The notes under the pieces were generated by a model, which did not search any database, was not told the DNA's origin, and saw only the letters and a list, made by a program, of their open reading frames with translations. 35,695 nt of DNA, taken from contig JAFUYH010000003.1 of the NCBI GenBank assembly GCA_017470605.1, positions 1 to 35,695 on the forward strand, in the 5' to 3' direction. Both the position numbers and the translations under genes were made by a program. Shown piece after piece: positions 24,053 to 31,649 of the stretch. This DNA comes from Treponema sp. (lineage in GTDB: Bacteria; Spirochaetota; Spirochaetia; Treponematales; Treponemataceae). Numbering within the stretch: position 1 is the stretch's first letter; each line of letters starts with the position of its first letter.

Positions 24053-25101
24053 TACAGTTTGTTACCCATATATATACCTGCCCATTCCCAGTTTCCATGA
24101 ATGTCTGAGTCTACAGGAAAGTTTACTTTTCTAAAATACAGGTACCAGACCGGAATGTAGGTGGACCATCCCCATGTTCTTAAGTAGGCTTCATTTGGAT
24201 TTGACGCTTCATCCAGAGTATCACTTACACGGATTCTGTTCCCGCGCATAAAACTGCGCATTGAAAATTCGCTCTGGGCATTGGCATCCATTTCATCCTG
24301 TTTCCATGACATAGAGAAAAAGTTTACCTTTGCCTTGTATTTATCCAGAGCCCGCCAGTCATAATTTCTGATTGCTTTTCTTACAGCCTGTTCAAGTGCA
24401 GGCAGACTGTCAAAGGTCCAGTCTTTTGAAGAATTGTTAAAATCTACAAAATGGCGGGCATTTTTGTAGGCATCAGGTTCGCCGGGAATCTGAATTGTGG
24501 TTGCATCTGGCTGCTGAAGAAAAAGAGTGTAATTTTTAAGTGCCTGATTCCATTGGCTGTCTTTTTCATATTCCGTTGCAAGGTGCAGATATAATTCTGT
24601 AGTGTTGATGTTTTCAGGAAAGCGCGTAATTAAGTCATTAAAATATTTGATTCTGTGGGCTGGTGTCTTGCTGATTTGAATCAGATTCTGAAGGCACATA
24701 AAATGAACGGAATTTCCCTTTACAAGTAAATCCTGACACTGCTGTAATATCCGGTCAAAATAATATTCTGCAACAGGTTCCGCCCCCATGGAAAGGTAGG
24801 CATAGGCAGTCATCAAAAGCCAGTAGGAATTGTAGGTATCTCCAGGATTCTGTTCTACCCGGTCAGTAAGGAAGAGTACAAGTCCCTGGTAATCTTTTTC
24901 CTGCAGATAGGTGTTTGCAAGCTGATTAATGATGGAATACTGCTGTTTTTCATTTAAGGTAGAATCCTCCAGAAGCATTCTGAGCTGTTCCTGAGAATCA
25001 TCCTGGCTGTTTTGCGATTGAGAAAATGATGATTTATTACAGGATGTAAGGAGCATGGCGCATAAAAGTGCTGCACAGACTGGAATCTTCTTTAAATTCA
25101 T
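24052..25101 (-). CDS. TPR-containing lipoprotein
   Basis: 349 residues. A lipoprotein signal peptide ends LLCAMLLTSC, with Cys21 as the predicted lipidated residue, followed by a Ser/Gln/Asn-rich tether. The body is helical with tetratricopeptide-like pairs (for example ELYLHLATEYEKDSQWNQALKNY within about 30-200), and the last 150 residues do not match a family I recognise. It is probably an envelope scaffold acting with the transglycosylase and OmpA-like protein encoded after it. No ribosome binding site is obvious at this start, which lies 65 bases from the divergent gene at 25167. Confidence 0.75.
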   Translation of the reverse strand: MNLKKIPVCAALLCAMLLTSCNKSSFSQSQNSQDDSQEQLRMLLEDSTLNEKQQYSIINQLANTYLQEKDYQGLVLFLTDRVEQNPGDTYNSYWLLMTAYAYLSMGAEPVAEYYFDRILQQCQDLLVKGNSVHFMCLQNLIQISKTPAHRIKYFNDLITRFPENINTTELYLHLATEYEKDSQWNQALKNYTLFLQQPDATTIQIPGEPDAYKNARHFVDFNNSSKDWTFDSLPALEQAVRKAIRNYDWRALDKYKAKVNFFSMSWKQDEMDANAQSEFSMRSFMRGNRIRVSDTLDEASNPNEAYLRTWGWSTYIPVWYLYFRKVNFPVDSDIHGNWEWAGIYMGNKL

Positions 25102-25130
25102 AATTTTGAATTTATCATAGTGAAAAATTA

Positions 25131-25159
25131 TTGTAAAGATTAAATTTAACCAGTATTAT
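25131..25159 (+). promoter_or_regulatory. Leaderless-type promoter for the 25167 membrane protein gene
   Basis: TTGTAA (25131-25136), 17 bases, TATTAT (25154-25159), then 7 bases to the ATG. There is no Shine-Dalgarno sequence. It lies within the short divergent intergenic region shared with the TPR lipoprotein gene. Confidence 0.65.
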
Positions 25160-25166
25160 AAATATA

Positions 25167-25775
25167 ATGAATAAAAAGCATTTTTTGATTAATTATATAT
25201 TTATTCCTCTGGGAATCCTCTTTACGGTGCTTAACGCGGTAATTCTTTTTATGAATTCCCGCATTGAAACTTTTGATTTGTTTATCGCTTTTATGCTTTC
25301 AGTTCAGATTATTATATCTCTTGTAATTCTGATTCTGGATTTAAAATTCCAGAAAAAGGCAGTTTCCCTTTATATATCGCTTTTGATTTTCTTCTGGGGG
25401 CTGCTGGCCGTTATTGTCTATTCAATGCCTGCTTTTGGCATTTCTGAATTCTGGCCACTGTATGTAATTATGGCCGGTATTCTCTTGATTGTTTCGGGTG
25501 TCTATAAATATAGGAGGTTAAAGTTTGGATTTGTGATTCCGGCTTTTACTCTTATTGGAATGGGTGGGTGGTACATGCTTTTTTCATTCAAGGTTATAAA
25601 AATTTCCTTCTTGACTGTGGCTGCCATTCTTGGACCAGTTTTTATGCTGTCTGTTGCAGCCTTTCTTGTTTTATTTTTTCTTGCACAGCAGAAACATAAA
25701 GAACTGGTTATAAAAGATGACGACACCGGTACTTTTGATGATGAGGATGTTCCTTTAAACAAAATAGGTGAATAA
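25167..25775 (+). CDS. Multi-pass membrane protein of unknown function
   Basis: 202 residues with six predicted hydrophobic helices (first: HFLINYIFIPLGILFTVLNA) and an acidic hydrophilic tail (KDDDTGTFDDEDVPLNKIGE). I do not recognise a family. It is followed 14 bases later by a secreted TPR protein with which it is probably co-transcribed; an envelope role is plausible from this context only. Confidence 0.75.
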   Translation: MNKKHFLINYIFIPLGILFTVLNAVILFMNSRIETFDLFIAFMLSVQIIISLVILILDLKFQKKAVSLYISLLIFFWGLLAVIVYSMPAFGISEFWPLYVIMAGILLIVSGVYKYRRLKFGFVIPAFTLIGMGGWYMLFSFKVIKISFLTVAAILGPVFMLSVAAFLVLFFLAQQKHKELVIKDDDTGTFDDEDVPLNKIGE

Positions 25776-25789
25776 TCAGGTGAGCAGGA

Positions 25790-27529
25790 TTGTTTAAGTC
25801 TTATGCTTCAGGATTCAGGATTCTCTTTCTGCTGATTGCAATCAGTCTTTGCAATCCGCTTTTTGCTGCCAAAAAGAAAAAGAAGGCGGCTGATGAAGTT
25901 GTGTCCCTTGAAGAATCGGCAAAAGGAGAAACAATAAAACTTCCTGCAACTAATAAAAAAACATACTTTTATAAAGTCAGTCCGGAAATTCTTGCCGGTG
26001 TAGAAATCGGGTCTCCAGAAAGCCTGCGTGCCGCAATGTCTGCAATCAGAAACGCAAAAGGGGATTACGAAGAAAATGAAAAAGTCCTTATAAATATTTC
26101 TACAGAAATAATGAAATATGTATGGCCTTCTGAAAAAATAAGCTGGGATACACCGAATTTTTCTTCAGACAATATATATCTTGGCGCGGTTTATATGGCA
26201 AAGCAGGGAGTTTTTGATTCCAGTACGGGAAATGTGGATTTTCTTTCGATTCTTCTTCCTTCACTGGTTGTCTTAAATCCAATTGCGTCACCTTCTGTTC
26301 TGGCACAATGTGAACTTCCAATACGTTCTGCTCTGGCAATCAGACCGGAATCTGTTCTTGCCCAATACCTTATGGCTGTATTAAAAGACAGAAATGGCTC
26401 TTATTCTGAAGCCTGTGATTATATGGAAGGAGTTTATAAAGTCTGTCCTACTGTAGAAGAAGTTTCTCTTTACTATGTTGATTTGCTTAGGAAAAACGGC
26501 AAATATGATAAGGCTCTTGGAATTCTGGGGTCTGTAAACGGAGATTCTAACGATATTCGGATTTTAAAGCAGAATGCATACATCGCTTTTGAAAAAAAAG
26601 ACTATTCTTCTGCGGAACTTTACGTTGCAAGGGTTTTGCAGCAGGCACCAAATGATTTGGAATTCGTCCTTTTCCGTGCAAAAATTCTTATAGAAAAGAA
26701 AGATTATATTCATGCGGTTTCTCTTCTGGATATGTATGCACGTCAGGATAATACTTCCCTGGATTATCTGATTCTGCGGGCCAGAGTTCAGTTAGACTGG
26801 AGTAAAAATACTGCCGCTGCTACAGAAACTGTAGAAAAAGCCCTGCAGTTATATCCTAATGATAAAAATGCCCTTATGTTTGCGGCCCGTATTTCTTCCA
26901 TGACGGATTCTCCTGTTGCCGGAAAGTATGCTGATGAACTTACTTCCCGCATTCTGGAATCAGACCCTGAAAACCTGGAAGCCTTGACTTATGCTCTGGA
27001 AGGTCTTGTTCAGCGGGAAAACTGGCAGGAGGCATATACGATATGCAGAAAACTGGTTTCTGCCGGCACTATGACTTCTGAACTTGTAGAAAAATATGTA
27101 ACAATCTGTATAAAAACAGGTAAAAAACAGGAAGCCTTTGATTATGTCCGTAAGGTTTATGATGCAAATCCTTCTGATGAAATAATAATGCAGGCTTATG
27201 TTCTGGCCTATTGTCAGGTTGGTAACAGGGACTCTGTATTGCGTTATCTGGACAGTCAGATTGCTTCGGCATCACCTAAAATGAAGAGTTATCTTTTATA
27301 TAGAAGAAGTTATCTGCAGCTCACAGAAAACAACATTCTTGCAGATTTACGTTCAAGCCTTATTTCCAATCCTCGTAACAGCGATTCGCTTTTCCGCCTT
27401 TATGAAATCTATTACGACAAGCAGGATTACCGCAAGGCTCAGTATTATCTGCGTCAGGTTGTGGCAATCAACCCTAATGATTCCTCTGTCAAAAAATTAA
27501 ACGAAGCATTGACCAAGTTGATTCAATAA
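25790..27529 (+). CDS. Exported tetratricopeptide-repeat protein
   Basis: 579 residues, TTG start with AGGTGA 6 bases upstream. The signal peptide (FRILFLLIAISLCNPLFAA) is followed by a run of lysines. From about residue 190 to the end, repeating helix pairs fit TPR units, for example KKDYSSAELYVARVLQQAPN, EKALQLYPNDKNALMFAARI and YRKAQYYLRQVVAINPND. No enzymatic motif is seen. Such proteins act as periplasmic scaffolds. The tpiA gene follows 42 bases downstream and may read through from here, as no terminator separates them. Confidence 0.82.
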   Translation: MFKSYASGFRILFLLIAISLCNPLFAAKKKKKAADEVVSLEESAKGETIKLPATNKKTYFYKVSPEILAGVEIGSPESLRAAMSAIRNAKGDYEENEKVLINISTEIMKYVWPSEKISWDTPNFSSDNIYLGAVYMAKQGVFDSSTGNVDFLSILLPSLVVLNPIASPSVLAQCELPIRSALAIRPESVLAQYLMAVLKDRNGSYSEACDYMEGVYKVCPTVEEVSLYYVDLLRKNGKYDKALGILGSVNGDSNDIRILKQNAYIAFEKKDYSSAELYVARVLQQAPNDLEFVLFRAKILIEKKDYIHAVSLLDMYARQDNTSLDYLILRARVQLDWSKNTAAATETVEKALQLYPNDKNALMFAARISSMTDSPVAGKYADELTSRILESDPENLEALTYALEGLVQRENWQEAYTICRKLVSAGTMTSELVEKYVTICIKTGKKQEAFDYVRKVYDANPSDEIIMQAYVLAYCQVGNRDSVLRYLDSQIASASPKMKSYLLYRRSYLQLTENNILADLRSSLISNPRNSDSLFRLYEIYYDKQDYRKAQYYLRQVVAINPNDSSVKKLNEALTKLIQ

Positions 27530-27571
27530 AATAAACTGATTTTACATTAATTTTGGTATAGGAGTAATAAA

Positions 27572-28321
27572 ATGGCTAGAACACATTATATCGCCGGAAA
27601 CTGGAAAATGAACACTTCTAAGGCAGAGGCTGTTGCCCTTGCAAAAGATCTGGTTGAACAGCTTAAAGGCAAAACAAACAAGTACATGATTGGAGTTCCT
27701 TTTGTATATCTTGATGCAGTTGCACAGGTTGTAAAAGGTTCAAACATCATTCTTGCAGCTCAGGACGTTGCCGCTACTGATAACGGAGCTCACACAGGTG
27801 AAGTTTCTACTGCAATGCTTAAAGATATCGGCTGCCAGTGTGTAATTATCGGACACTCAGAACGCCGTCACGAAATTGGTGAATCAGATGAACTTATCAA
27901 CAAAAAGGTTCGCAAGGCTCTTAAAGACGGTCTTGAAGTTGATCTTTGTATCGGTGAACTTTTGAGCGAACGCGAAGCAGGTGAAGCAGAACAGGTTTGT
28001 GCATTCCAGCTTTCTGCAGATTTGGCAGGCGTTACAGAAGAACAGATGAAGAACGTAACAATTGCTTATGAACCTGTTTGGGCTATCGGAACTGGCAAAA
28101 CTGCAACTCCAGAAGATGCTCAGGCAATCCACAAGTTTATCCGCGGTTACATTGCAAAACTTTACAATCAGAAAGTTGCTGATGAAGTAATCATTCAGTA
28201 CGGCGGTTCAATGAAGGCTTCTAATGCTGCTGAACTTCTTGCACAGCCTGATATTGACGGTGGTCTGATTGGCGGTGCTTCTTTGAAGGCTGAAACATTC
28301 GTTCCTATCTGCGTACTCTAA
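27572..28321 (+). CDS. tpiA: Triose-phosphate isomerase
   Basis: 249 residues, standard length. Catalytic residues are all present: Asn10 and Lys12 in AGNWKMN, His95 in VIIGHSERR, and Glu167 in IAYEPVWAIGTGKTATPEDA, which includes the flexible loop 6. The C-terminal phosphate-binding pattern QYGGSMKASNAAEL and GLIGGASL is intact. It interconverts dihydroxyacetone phosphate and glyceraldehyde 3-phosphate in glycolysis. AGGAG is 7 bases before the ATG. Its codon choice looks more conserved than that of its neighbours, as expected for an abundant enzyme. It ends at a strong bidirectional terminator. Confidence 0.97.
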   Translation: MARTHYIAGNWKMNTSKAEAVALAKDLVEQLKGKTNKYMIGVPFVYLDAVAQVVKGSNIILAAQDVAATDNGAHTGEVSTAMLKDIGCQCVIIGHSERRHEIGESDELINKKVRKALKDGLEVDLCIGELLSEREAGEAEQVCAFQLSADLAGVTEEQMKNVTIAYEPVWAIGTGKTATPEDAQAIHKFIRGYIAKLYNQKVADEVIIQYGGSMKASNAAELLAQPDIDGGLIGGASLKAETFVPICVL

Positions 28322-28344
28322 GCTGACGTAGAAAAGAATGAAAT

Positions 28345-28390
28345 AAAAAAGGCGAACGTACACTTGAAGTGCAAAACGTTCGCCTTTTTT
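28345..28390 (+). terminator. Bidirectional rho-independent terminator between tpiA and trxA
   Basis: AAAAAAGGCGAACG (28345-28358) pairs perfectly with CGTTCGCCTTTTTT (28377-28390). The 18-base loop contains a second small stem (CACTT/AAGTG). T and A runs on both sides suit both the rightward tpiA and leftward trxA transcripts. Confidence 0.93.
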
Positions 28391-28407
28391 GCTTTTTTTG
28401 TATAATG

Positions 28408-28716
28408 CTATTTAAGCATATCAAGCAAACTTTCTTTTGGCTGAACGCCAACAGAAGAGTTTACAACTTTTCCGTCTTTAAATACTGCAATAAAAGGAAT
28501 GCTCATAACTCCGAACTGCTGAGCTAAATCAGGTTCGTCATCAACATTTACCTTTCCAACTTTGATTTCGGGGTGTTCTTCCGCAATTTCGGAAATAACA
28601 GGTCCCAGCATCTTGCACGGACCACACCATGGTGCCCAAAAATCTACGAGAGCAGGTTTGTCGCTCTCAAGAATCTCACTCTGAAAATTAGCCTGTGTAA
28701 TTGTCAGTTCTGCCAT
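28408..28716 (-). CDS. trxA: Thioredoxin
   Basis: 102 residues with the classical active site WCGPC (Cys31 and Cys34) in VDFWAPWCGPCKMLGP, the cis-proline segment MSIPFIAVFKDG and no signal peptide, so it is a cytosolic disulfide reductase partnered with thioredoxin reductase. The ribosome binding site GAGGTGA lies just upstream of the ATG, and a consensus promoter stands at 28753-28781. It converges on tpiA through the shared terminator. Confidence 0.96.
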   Translation of the reverse strand: MAELTITQANFQSEILESDKPALVDFWAPWCGPCKMLGPVISEIAEEHPEIKVGKVNVDDEPDLAQQFGVMSIPFIAVFKDGKVVNSSVGVQPKESLLDMLK

Positions 28717-28752
28717 AAAATCACCTCACATCAATAAAATTATCTTGTGTAC

Positions 28753-28781
28753 AATATAATAGTAAACGAATAAAAATGCAA
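28753..28781 (-). promoter_or_regulatory. Sigma70-type promoter for trxA
   Basis: On the minus strand TTGCAT (28781-28776), 17 bases, TATATT (28758-28753). Unlike the leaderless genes it is followed by about 30 bases of leader and a good ribosome binding site. Confidence 0.7.
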
Positions 28782-28877
28782 GAGAAAAATAATTTATTTC
28801 AGAATAAAGTTTGGGGGAGGGGACGTATAAATGAAAAGAAAAATAACTTAAAAAATTAAATATTTTTAAAAAATCTA

Positions 28878-28906
28878 TTGACTAAAAATCAATTACCTAG
28901 TATATA
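28878..28906 (+). promoter_or_regulatory. Sigma70-type promoter for the MetQ-like gene
   Basis: TTGACT (28878-28883), 17 bases, TATATA (28901-28906). The -35 box is part of a short inverted repeat, ATTGA-7-TCAAT (28877-28893), which could be an operator. The leader is about 30 bases. Confidence 0.65.
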
Positions 28907-28943
28907 AGTGGGTAATAAAAATCAAATGAAAAGAGGTATGATT

Positions 28944-29723
28944 ATGAAAAAAATTATTGCTTTGGCAGCTGTTCTTGTGGCAGCCGCATCTTTGTTTGCT
29001 CAGACAGTTTTGAAAGTTGGTGCTACCCCTGAGCCTCATGCTGATATTTTGAATCTTATTAAAGATGATTTGAAAGCAGACGGTGTGGATCTTAAGGTAA
29101 TTGAATTTACAGATTACGTTACTCCAAACGAAGCGGTAGAATCTGGCGAAATTGATGCAAACTACTTCCAGCACATTCCTTATCTTGAATCTTTCAATAA
29201 AGAACGCGGCTATCACCTTGTAAATGCCGCTGGAATTCATGTTGAACCATTTGCTCTTTATTCAAAGAAAGTAAAGTCTGTAAAAGACCTTAAGAAAAAG
29301 GCCCGCATTGCAATTCCTAACGACCCTACAAACGAAGGCCGTGCACTTCTTCTTCTTGCAGATGCAGGTCTCATCACCCTTAAGCCAAATGCAGGCATTA
29401 CTGCAACAGTTCAGGACATTGCTTCTAATCCTCTTAAACTTAAGTTCAGCGAAATTGAAGCTGCTTCTCTTCCTCGCGTTCTTGCAGATGTTGACGCTGC
29501 AGTTATCAATGGAAACTATGCAATTCCTGCTGGTCTTTCTGCCAAAAAAGACGGACTTTTTGTTGAAGGTTCTTCATCTCCTTATGTAAATGTTCTTGCT
29601 GTAAAAGAAGGCAATGAAAATACAGACGCTATTAAGGCTTTAGTTAAGGCTTTGAAGAGCGAAAAGGTTCGCAAATACATTGAAGAAAAGTATCCTAACG
29701 GCGATGTAGTTGCTGTATTCTAA
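28944..29723 (+). CDS. MetQ/NlpA-family substrate-binding protein
   Basis: 259 residues from the ATG at 28944, which has AAGAGG at correct spacing; earlier in-frame starts at 28908, 28926 and 28938 are poorly placed. The mature part opens LKVGATPEPHADILNLIK, the NlpA/MetQ signature, and continues EFTDYVTPNEAVESGEIDAN and FQHIPYLESFNKERGYHLV. These proteins deliver methionine or related compounds to a MetNI ABC transporter. The signal peptide ends SLFAQ with no cysteine, so it looks soluble or signal-anchored rather than lipidated. No metN or metI gene is nearby, so the partner transporter must lie elsewhere. Substrate is inferred from family only. Confidence 0.85.
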   Translation: MKKIIALAAVLVAAASLFAQTVLKVGATPEPHADILNLIKDDLKADGVDLKVIEFTDYVTPNEAVESGEIDANYFQHIPYLESFNKERGYHLVNAAGIHVEPFALYSKKVKSVKDLKKKARIAIPNDPTNEGRALLLLADAGLITLKPNAGITATVQDIASNPLKLKFSEIEAASLPRVLADVDAAVINGNYAIPAGLSAKKDGLFVEGSSSPYVNVLAVKEGNENTDAIKALVKALKSEKVRKYIEEKYPNGDVVAVF

Positions 29724-29758
29724 TTAATTTCGAATTAAAAAAGAGCTAAGTCCATATT

Positions 29759-29796
29759 AGTCCTGTTGCATGCGTAAAGTGTGGCAGGACTTTTTT
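29759..29796 (+). terminator. Rho-independent terminator after the MetQ-like gene
   Basis: AGTCCTG (29759-29765) pairs with CAGGACT (29785-29791), followed by five more T. The T run touches the -35 box of the next promoter at 29798, so termination and initiation are packed together. Confidence 0.75.
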
Positions 29797-29797
29797 A

Positions 29798-29826
29798 TTG
29801 AAGCTTCTCTTTTTCTGAAGTATTAT
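29798..29826 (+). promoter_or_regulatory. Leaderless-type promoter for the 29833 membrane protein gene
   Basis: TTGAAG (29798-29803), 17 bases, TATTAT (29821-29826), then 6 bases to the ATG at 29833. There is no Shine-Dalgarno sequence. Confidence 0.65.
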
Positions 29827-29832
29827 AAAATT

Positions 29833-30417
29833 ATGTCGCTTATTCACGATATAAAAAAGTACTGGCCGCTCCTCCTTGCAGACGGCTTTTACTATCTCTT
29901 TACCGGCCTTTCAGCCGCAGTAATCAATAAAGAAGTTTATGCAATCCTCTCTCCCCGCTTAATTTCCCTGCAAAGCATAATCGGCTGGGGCGGGGGAGTG
30001 GTGCTTGGCTTTATGTGGTCTAAGTGGAACAAAAAGCTGCTTCCTCTTATGCTGCCCTTTTTCCTCATGCAGGCGGTGGCCAGCGTGCTTTATTTCATCT
30101 ATTCCGAGGCAACCCTCAACATGTTCATTTTCTGGGTAATCAGCATGGGAATGTATGTTTTCTTTGGCTGAATCAGCGACAAGATTTTTGAAGGTGCAAA
30201 AGCCTGGTTTTTTAAAAAGAGCCAGGAGCGAGCCTCTTACGACAACCTCATAGACATGATCGGAACTATTGCAGGTTTTCTTGGCTATCTTATTGCACTT
30301 GTTTATGTTCCATCACTCCGCATGGCAATTTTCTTCAATTTTATTGCAACTTTTTTCTATTGTCTTGGAATCATCTGGTATACCTTGCGGCATAAGGATG
30401 AGTTTAAGGAAGGTTAG
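29833..30417 (+). pseudogene. Membrane protein gene interrupted by an in-frame TGA
   Basis: The reading frame runs 194 codons from ATG 29833 to TAG 30415-30417, broken only by TGA at codon 113 (30169-30171). Before it: MSLIHDIKKYWPLLLADGFY and three to four hydrophobic helices, ending MGMYVFFG. After it, in the same frame: ISDKIFEGAKAWFFKKSQER, then two more helices and a KDEFKEG tail. The context FFG-stop-ISDK suggests an ancestral TGG tryptophan. Other genes here end in TGA, so TGA is a normal stop. Either the gene is freshly inactivated, the 112-residue product still works, or the base is a sequencing error. I do not recognise the family. Confidence 0.7.
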
Positions 30418-30464
30418 TCCAATTATTTTACTGTGCATAACTTTTTTTATGTCAGACATGCCAG

Positions 30465-30486
30465 TTACTTAGCCATTAAATGACTA
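30465..30486 (+). promoter_or_regulatory. 22-bp repeated element, copy 1 (before the WYL gene)
   Basis: TTACTT-AGC-CATTAAATGACTA. The core CATT-A-AATG is an inverted repeat. The same element with 2 mismatches is at 31577-31598. Both end exactly 51 bases before a start codon (30538 and 31650). A binding site for the WYL regulator is the simplest explanation. Confidence 0.65.
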
Positions 30487-30502
30487 TTCGCTCCCTTTTT
30501 TT

Positions 30503-30531
30503 TTGAATTTTCTGTAATTCTGTGATATATT
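30503..30531 (+). promoter_or_regulatory. Leaderless-type promoter for the WYL regulator gene
   Basis: TTGAAT (30503-30508), 17 bases, TATATT (30526-30531), then 6 bases to the ATG at 30538. There is no Shine-Dalgarno sequence. A run of nine T (30496-30504) overlaps the -35. Confidence 0.7.
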
Positions 30532-30537
30532 GTTTTT

Positions 30538-31569
30538 ATGCCCGGTCATAAAACAACGCATACACAACTGGAACGCTTTCGCCTCATCGACAGTATGCTT
30601 GCTGACGGTGAGGCCTTTTCTTTTGAAAAAATTCTTGATTCTTTGCGGCTGGAGCTGCGCGATGATTTGCTTTCTGAAAGTTCTCTGCGCCGCGACTTTC
30701 GCTACATGAAAAATGAACTTGGTGCTCCTCTTGCCTATGATAAAAAGCTGCACGGCTGGCATTATACCAAGCCTTTTAAACTGCCGGCAGAAGGCTTTAG
30801 TGATGATGAAATTCTTTATCTGGAGCTGATGAAATCTCTGGTGAATCAGAATTCAAATGATGATTTTTTATACAAAGCCTTTGATAAGCTGCTGGAAAAA
30901 ATAACCCCGAAAAAAGCGGTGGTTGAGCCAAAAAATGCGGTGGTTGAGCCTGTCGAAACCACCTTACGCGACCGCTTCTACATTGCCCCGCGCCCAAGAC
31001 CTCTGATAGACAAAGGTGTGGTTGAAAAAATTCTGGATGCCATCAAAAATAATTATCTGCTTGATTTTAATTACTTCAGCAAATGGGAGCCGGAAGAACG
31101 CCACAGAAAAGTCATGCCCTTTCAGCTTGTTTTTGACGACGGAAGTCTGTATTTATACGGTGCTTCAAAAAATCCAAGAGTGCCGGGTCCCCGTCTTTAC
31201 AAGCTTTCAAAAATGCACAATGTTGAGCTTGTAAAATCGCAGCCTTTTGAGCTGCCTGCAAATTTCAGATTCAGGGAAGATTTTGAAGAGGGGCGTTTTG
31301 GAGCTTTTCAGTATGACGAGGCTTATGATTTTAAGCTTGAATTTTCTGGTGAAGCCCGCAGCACAGTCAGGGAGTGCGTCTGGTCTGACAATCAAAAAAT
31401 AGAAGAAAATCAGCAGGCCGATACAACAACAATTTCCTTTACAAGCTCCCAGTGGATTCCAATTTTCAGATGGCTGCTTTCCTTTGGCGAAAACGCCCGC
31501 CCTCTTGAGCCTGACTGGCTGGTAGAGCAGTGGAAGGAAAGCATAGAAAAAATGTACAAAAATTTATAA
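30538..31569 (+). CDS. WYL-domain transcriptional regulator
   Basis: 343 residues. The N-terminal winged helix (about 1-85) includes LERFRLIDSMLADGEAFSFE and SLRRDFRYMKNELGAPLAYD, the DNA-binding layout of DeoR-like WYL proteins. After a linker, the WYL domain (about 155-235) contains LLDFNYFSKWEPEERHRKVM and FQLVFDDGSLYLYGASKNPR, followed by a C-terminal WCX-type region ending DWLVEQWKESIEKMYKNL. WYL domains sense ligands, often nucleic acids or nucleotides, and control phage defence, repair and surface genes. The linker holds an in-frame palindromic repeat encoding VVEPVETT. The 22-bp elements before this gene and the next suggest it regulates both. Confidence 0.88.
   Translation: MPGHKTTHTQLERFRLIDSMLADGEAFSFEKILDSLRLELRDDLLSESSLRRDFRYMKNELGAPLAYDKKLHGWHYTKPFKLPAEGFSDDEILYLELMKSLVNQNSNDDFLYKAFDKLLEKITPKKAVVEPKNAVVEPVETTLRDRFYIAPRPRPLIDKGVVEKILDAIKNNYLLDFNYFSKWEPEERHRKVMPFQLVFDDGSLYLYGASKNPRVPGPRLYKLSKMHNVELVKSQPFELPANFRFREDFEEGRFGAFQYDEAYDFKLEFSGEARSTVRECVWSDNQKIEENQQADTTTISFTSSQWIPIFRWLLSFGENARPLEPDWLVEQWKESIEKMYKNL
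30916..30963 (+). repeat. In-frame palindromic repeat in the WYL gene linker
   Basis: GCGGTGGTTGAGCC occurs twice (30916-30929 and 30937-30950). The second copy continues TGTCGAAACCACC, forming a palindrome with 7-bp arms GGTGGTT (30939-30945) and AACCACC (30957-30963). I recognise GGTTGAGCCTGTCGAAACC from memory as a widely dispersed bacterial repeat. It encodes residues about 127-142 between the two domains. Confidence 0.75.
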
Positions 31570-31576
31570 AAAACAT

Positions 31577-31598
31577 TTACTTGGTCATTAAATGACTA
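31577..31598 (+). promoter_or_regulatory. 22-bp repeated element, copy 2 (before the BspA-type lipoprotein gene)
   Basis: TTACTT-GGT-CATTAAATGACTA. In this copy the inverted repeat extends to GTCATT-A-AATGAC with 6-bp arms. It differs from copy 1 at two positions and has the same 51-base distance to the next start codon. Confidence 0.65.
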
Positions 31599-31633
31599 CC
31601 CCCCCCTATTACACTGTCTTAAAATCTTATAAA
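31599..31633 (+). promoter_or_regulatory. C8 tract and probable promoter of the BspA-type lipoprotein gene
   Basis: Eight C (31599-31606) follow the 22-bp element directly. TATAAA (31628-31633) is the best -10; the bases 17 upstream (CCTATT) are a poor -35, as expected for an activated promoter. GGGGGAA before the ATG is the ribosome binding site. A change in the C tract would alter the element-to-promoter distance. Confidence 0.45.
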
Positions 31634-31649
31634 AAATTGGGGGAATCCT

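Noticed and set aside
30169..30171. TGA as selenocysteine
   Set aside because: The position lies in a membrane protein with Trp-like context, and no clear SECIS-type hairpin follows within the expected distance.
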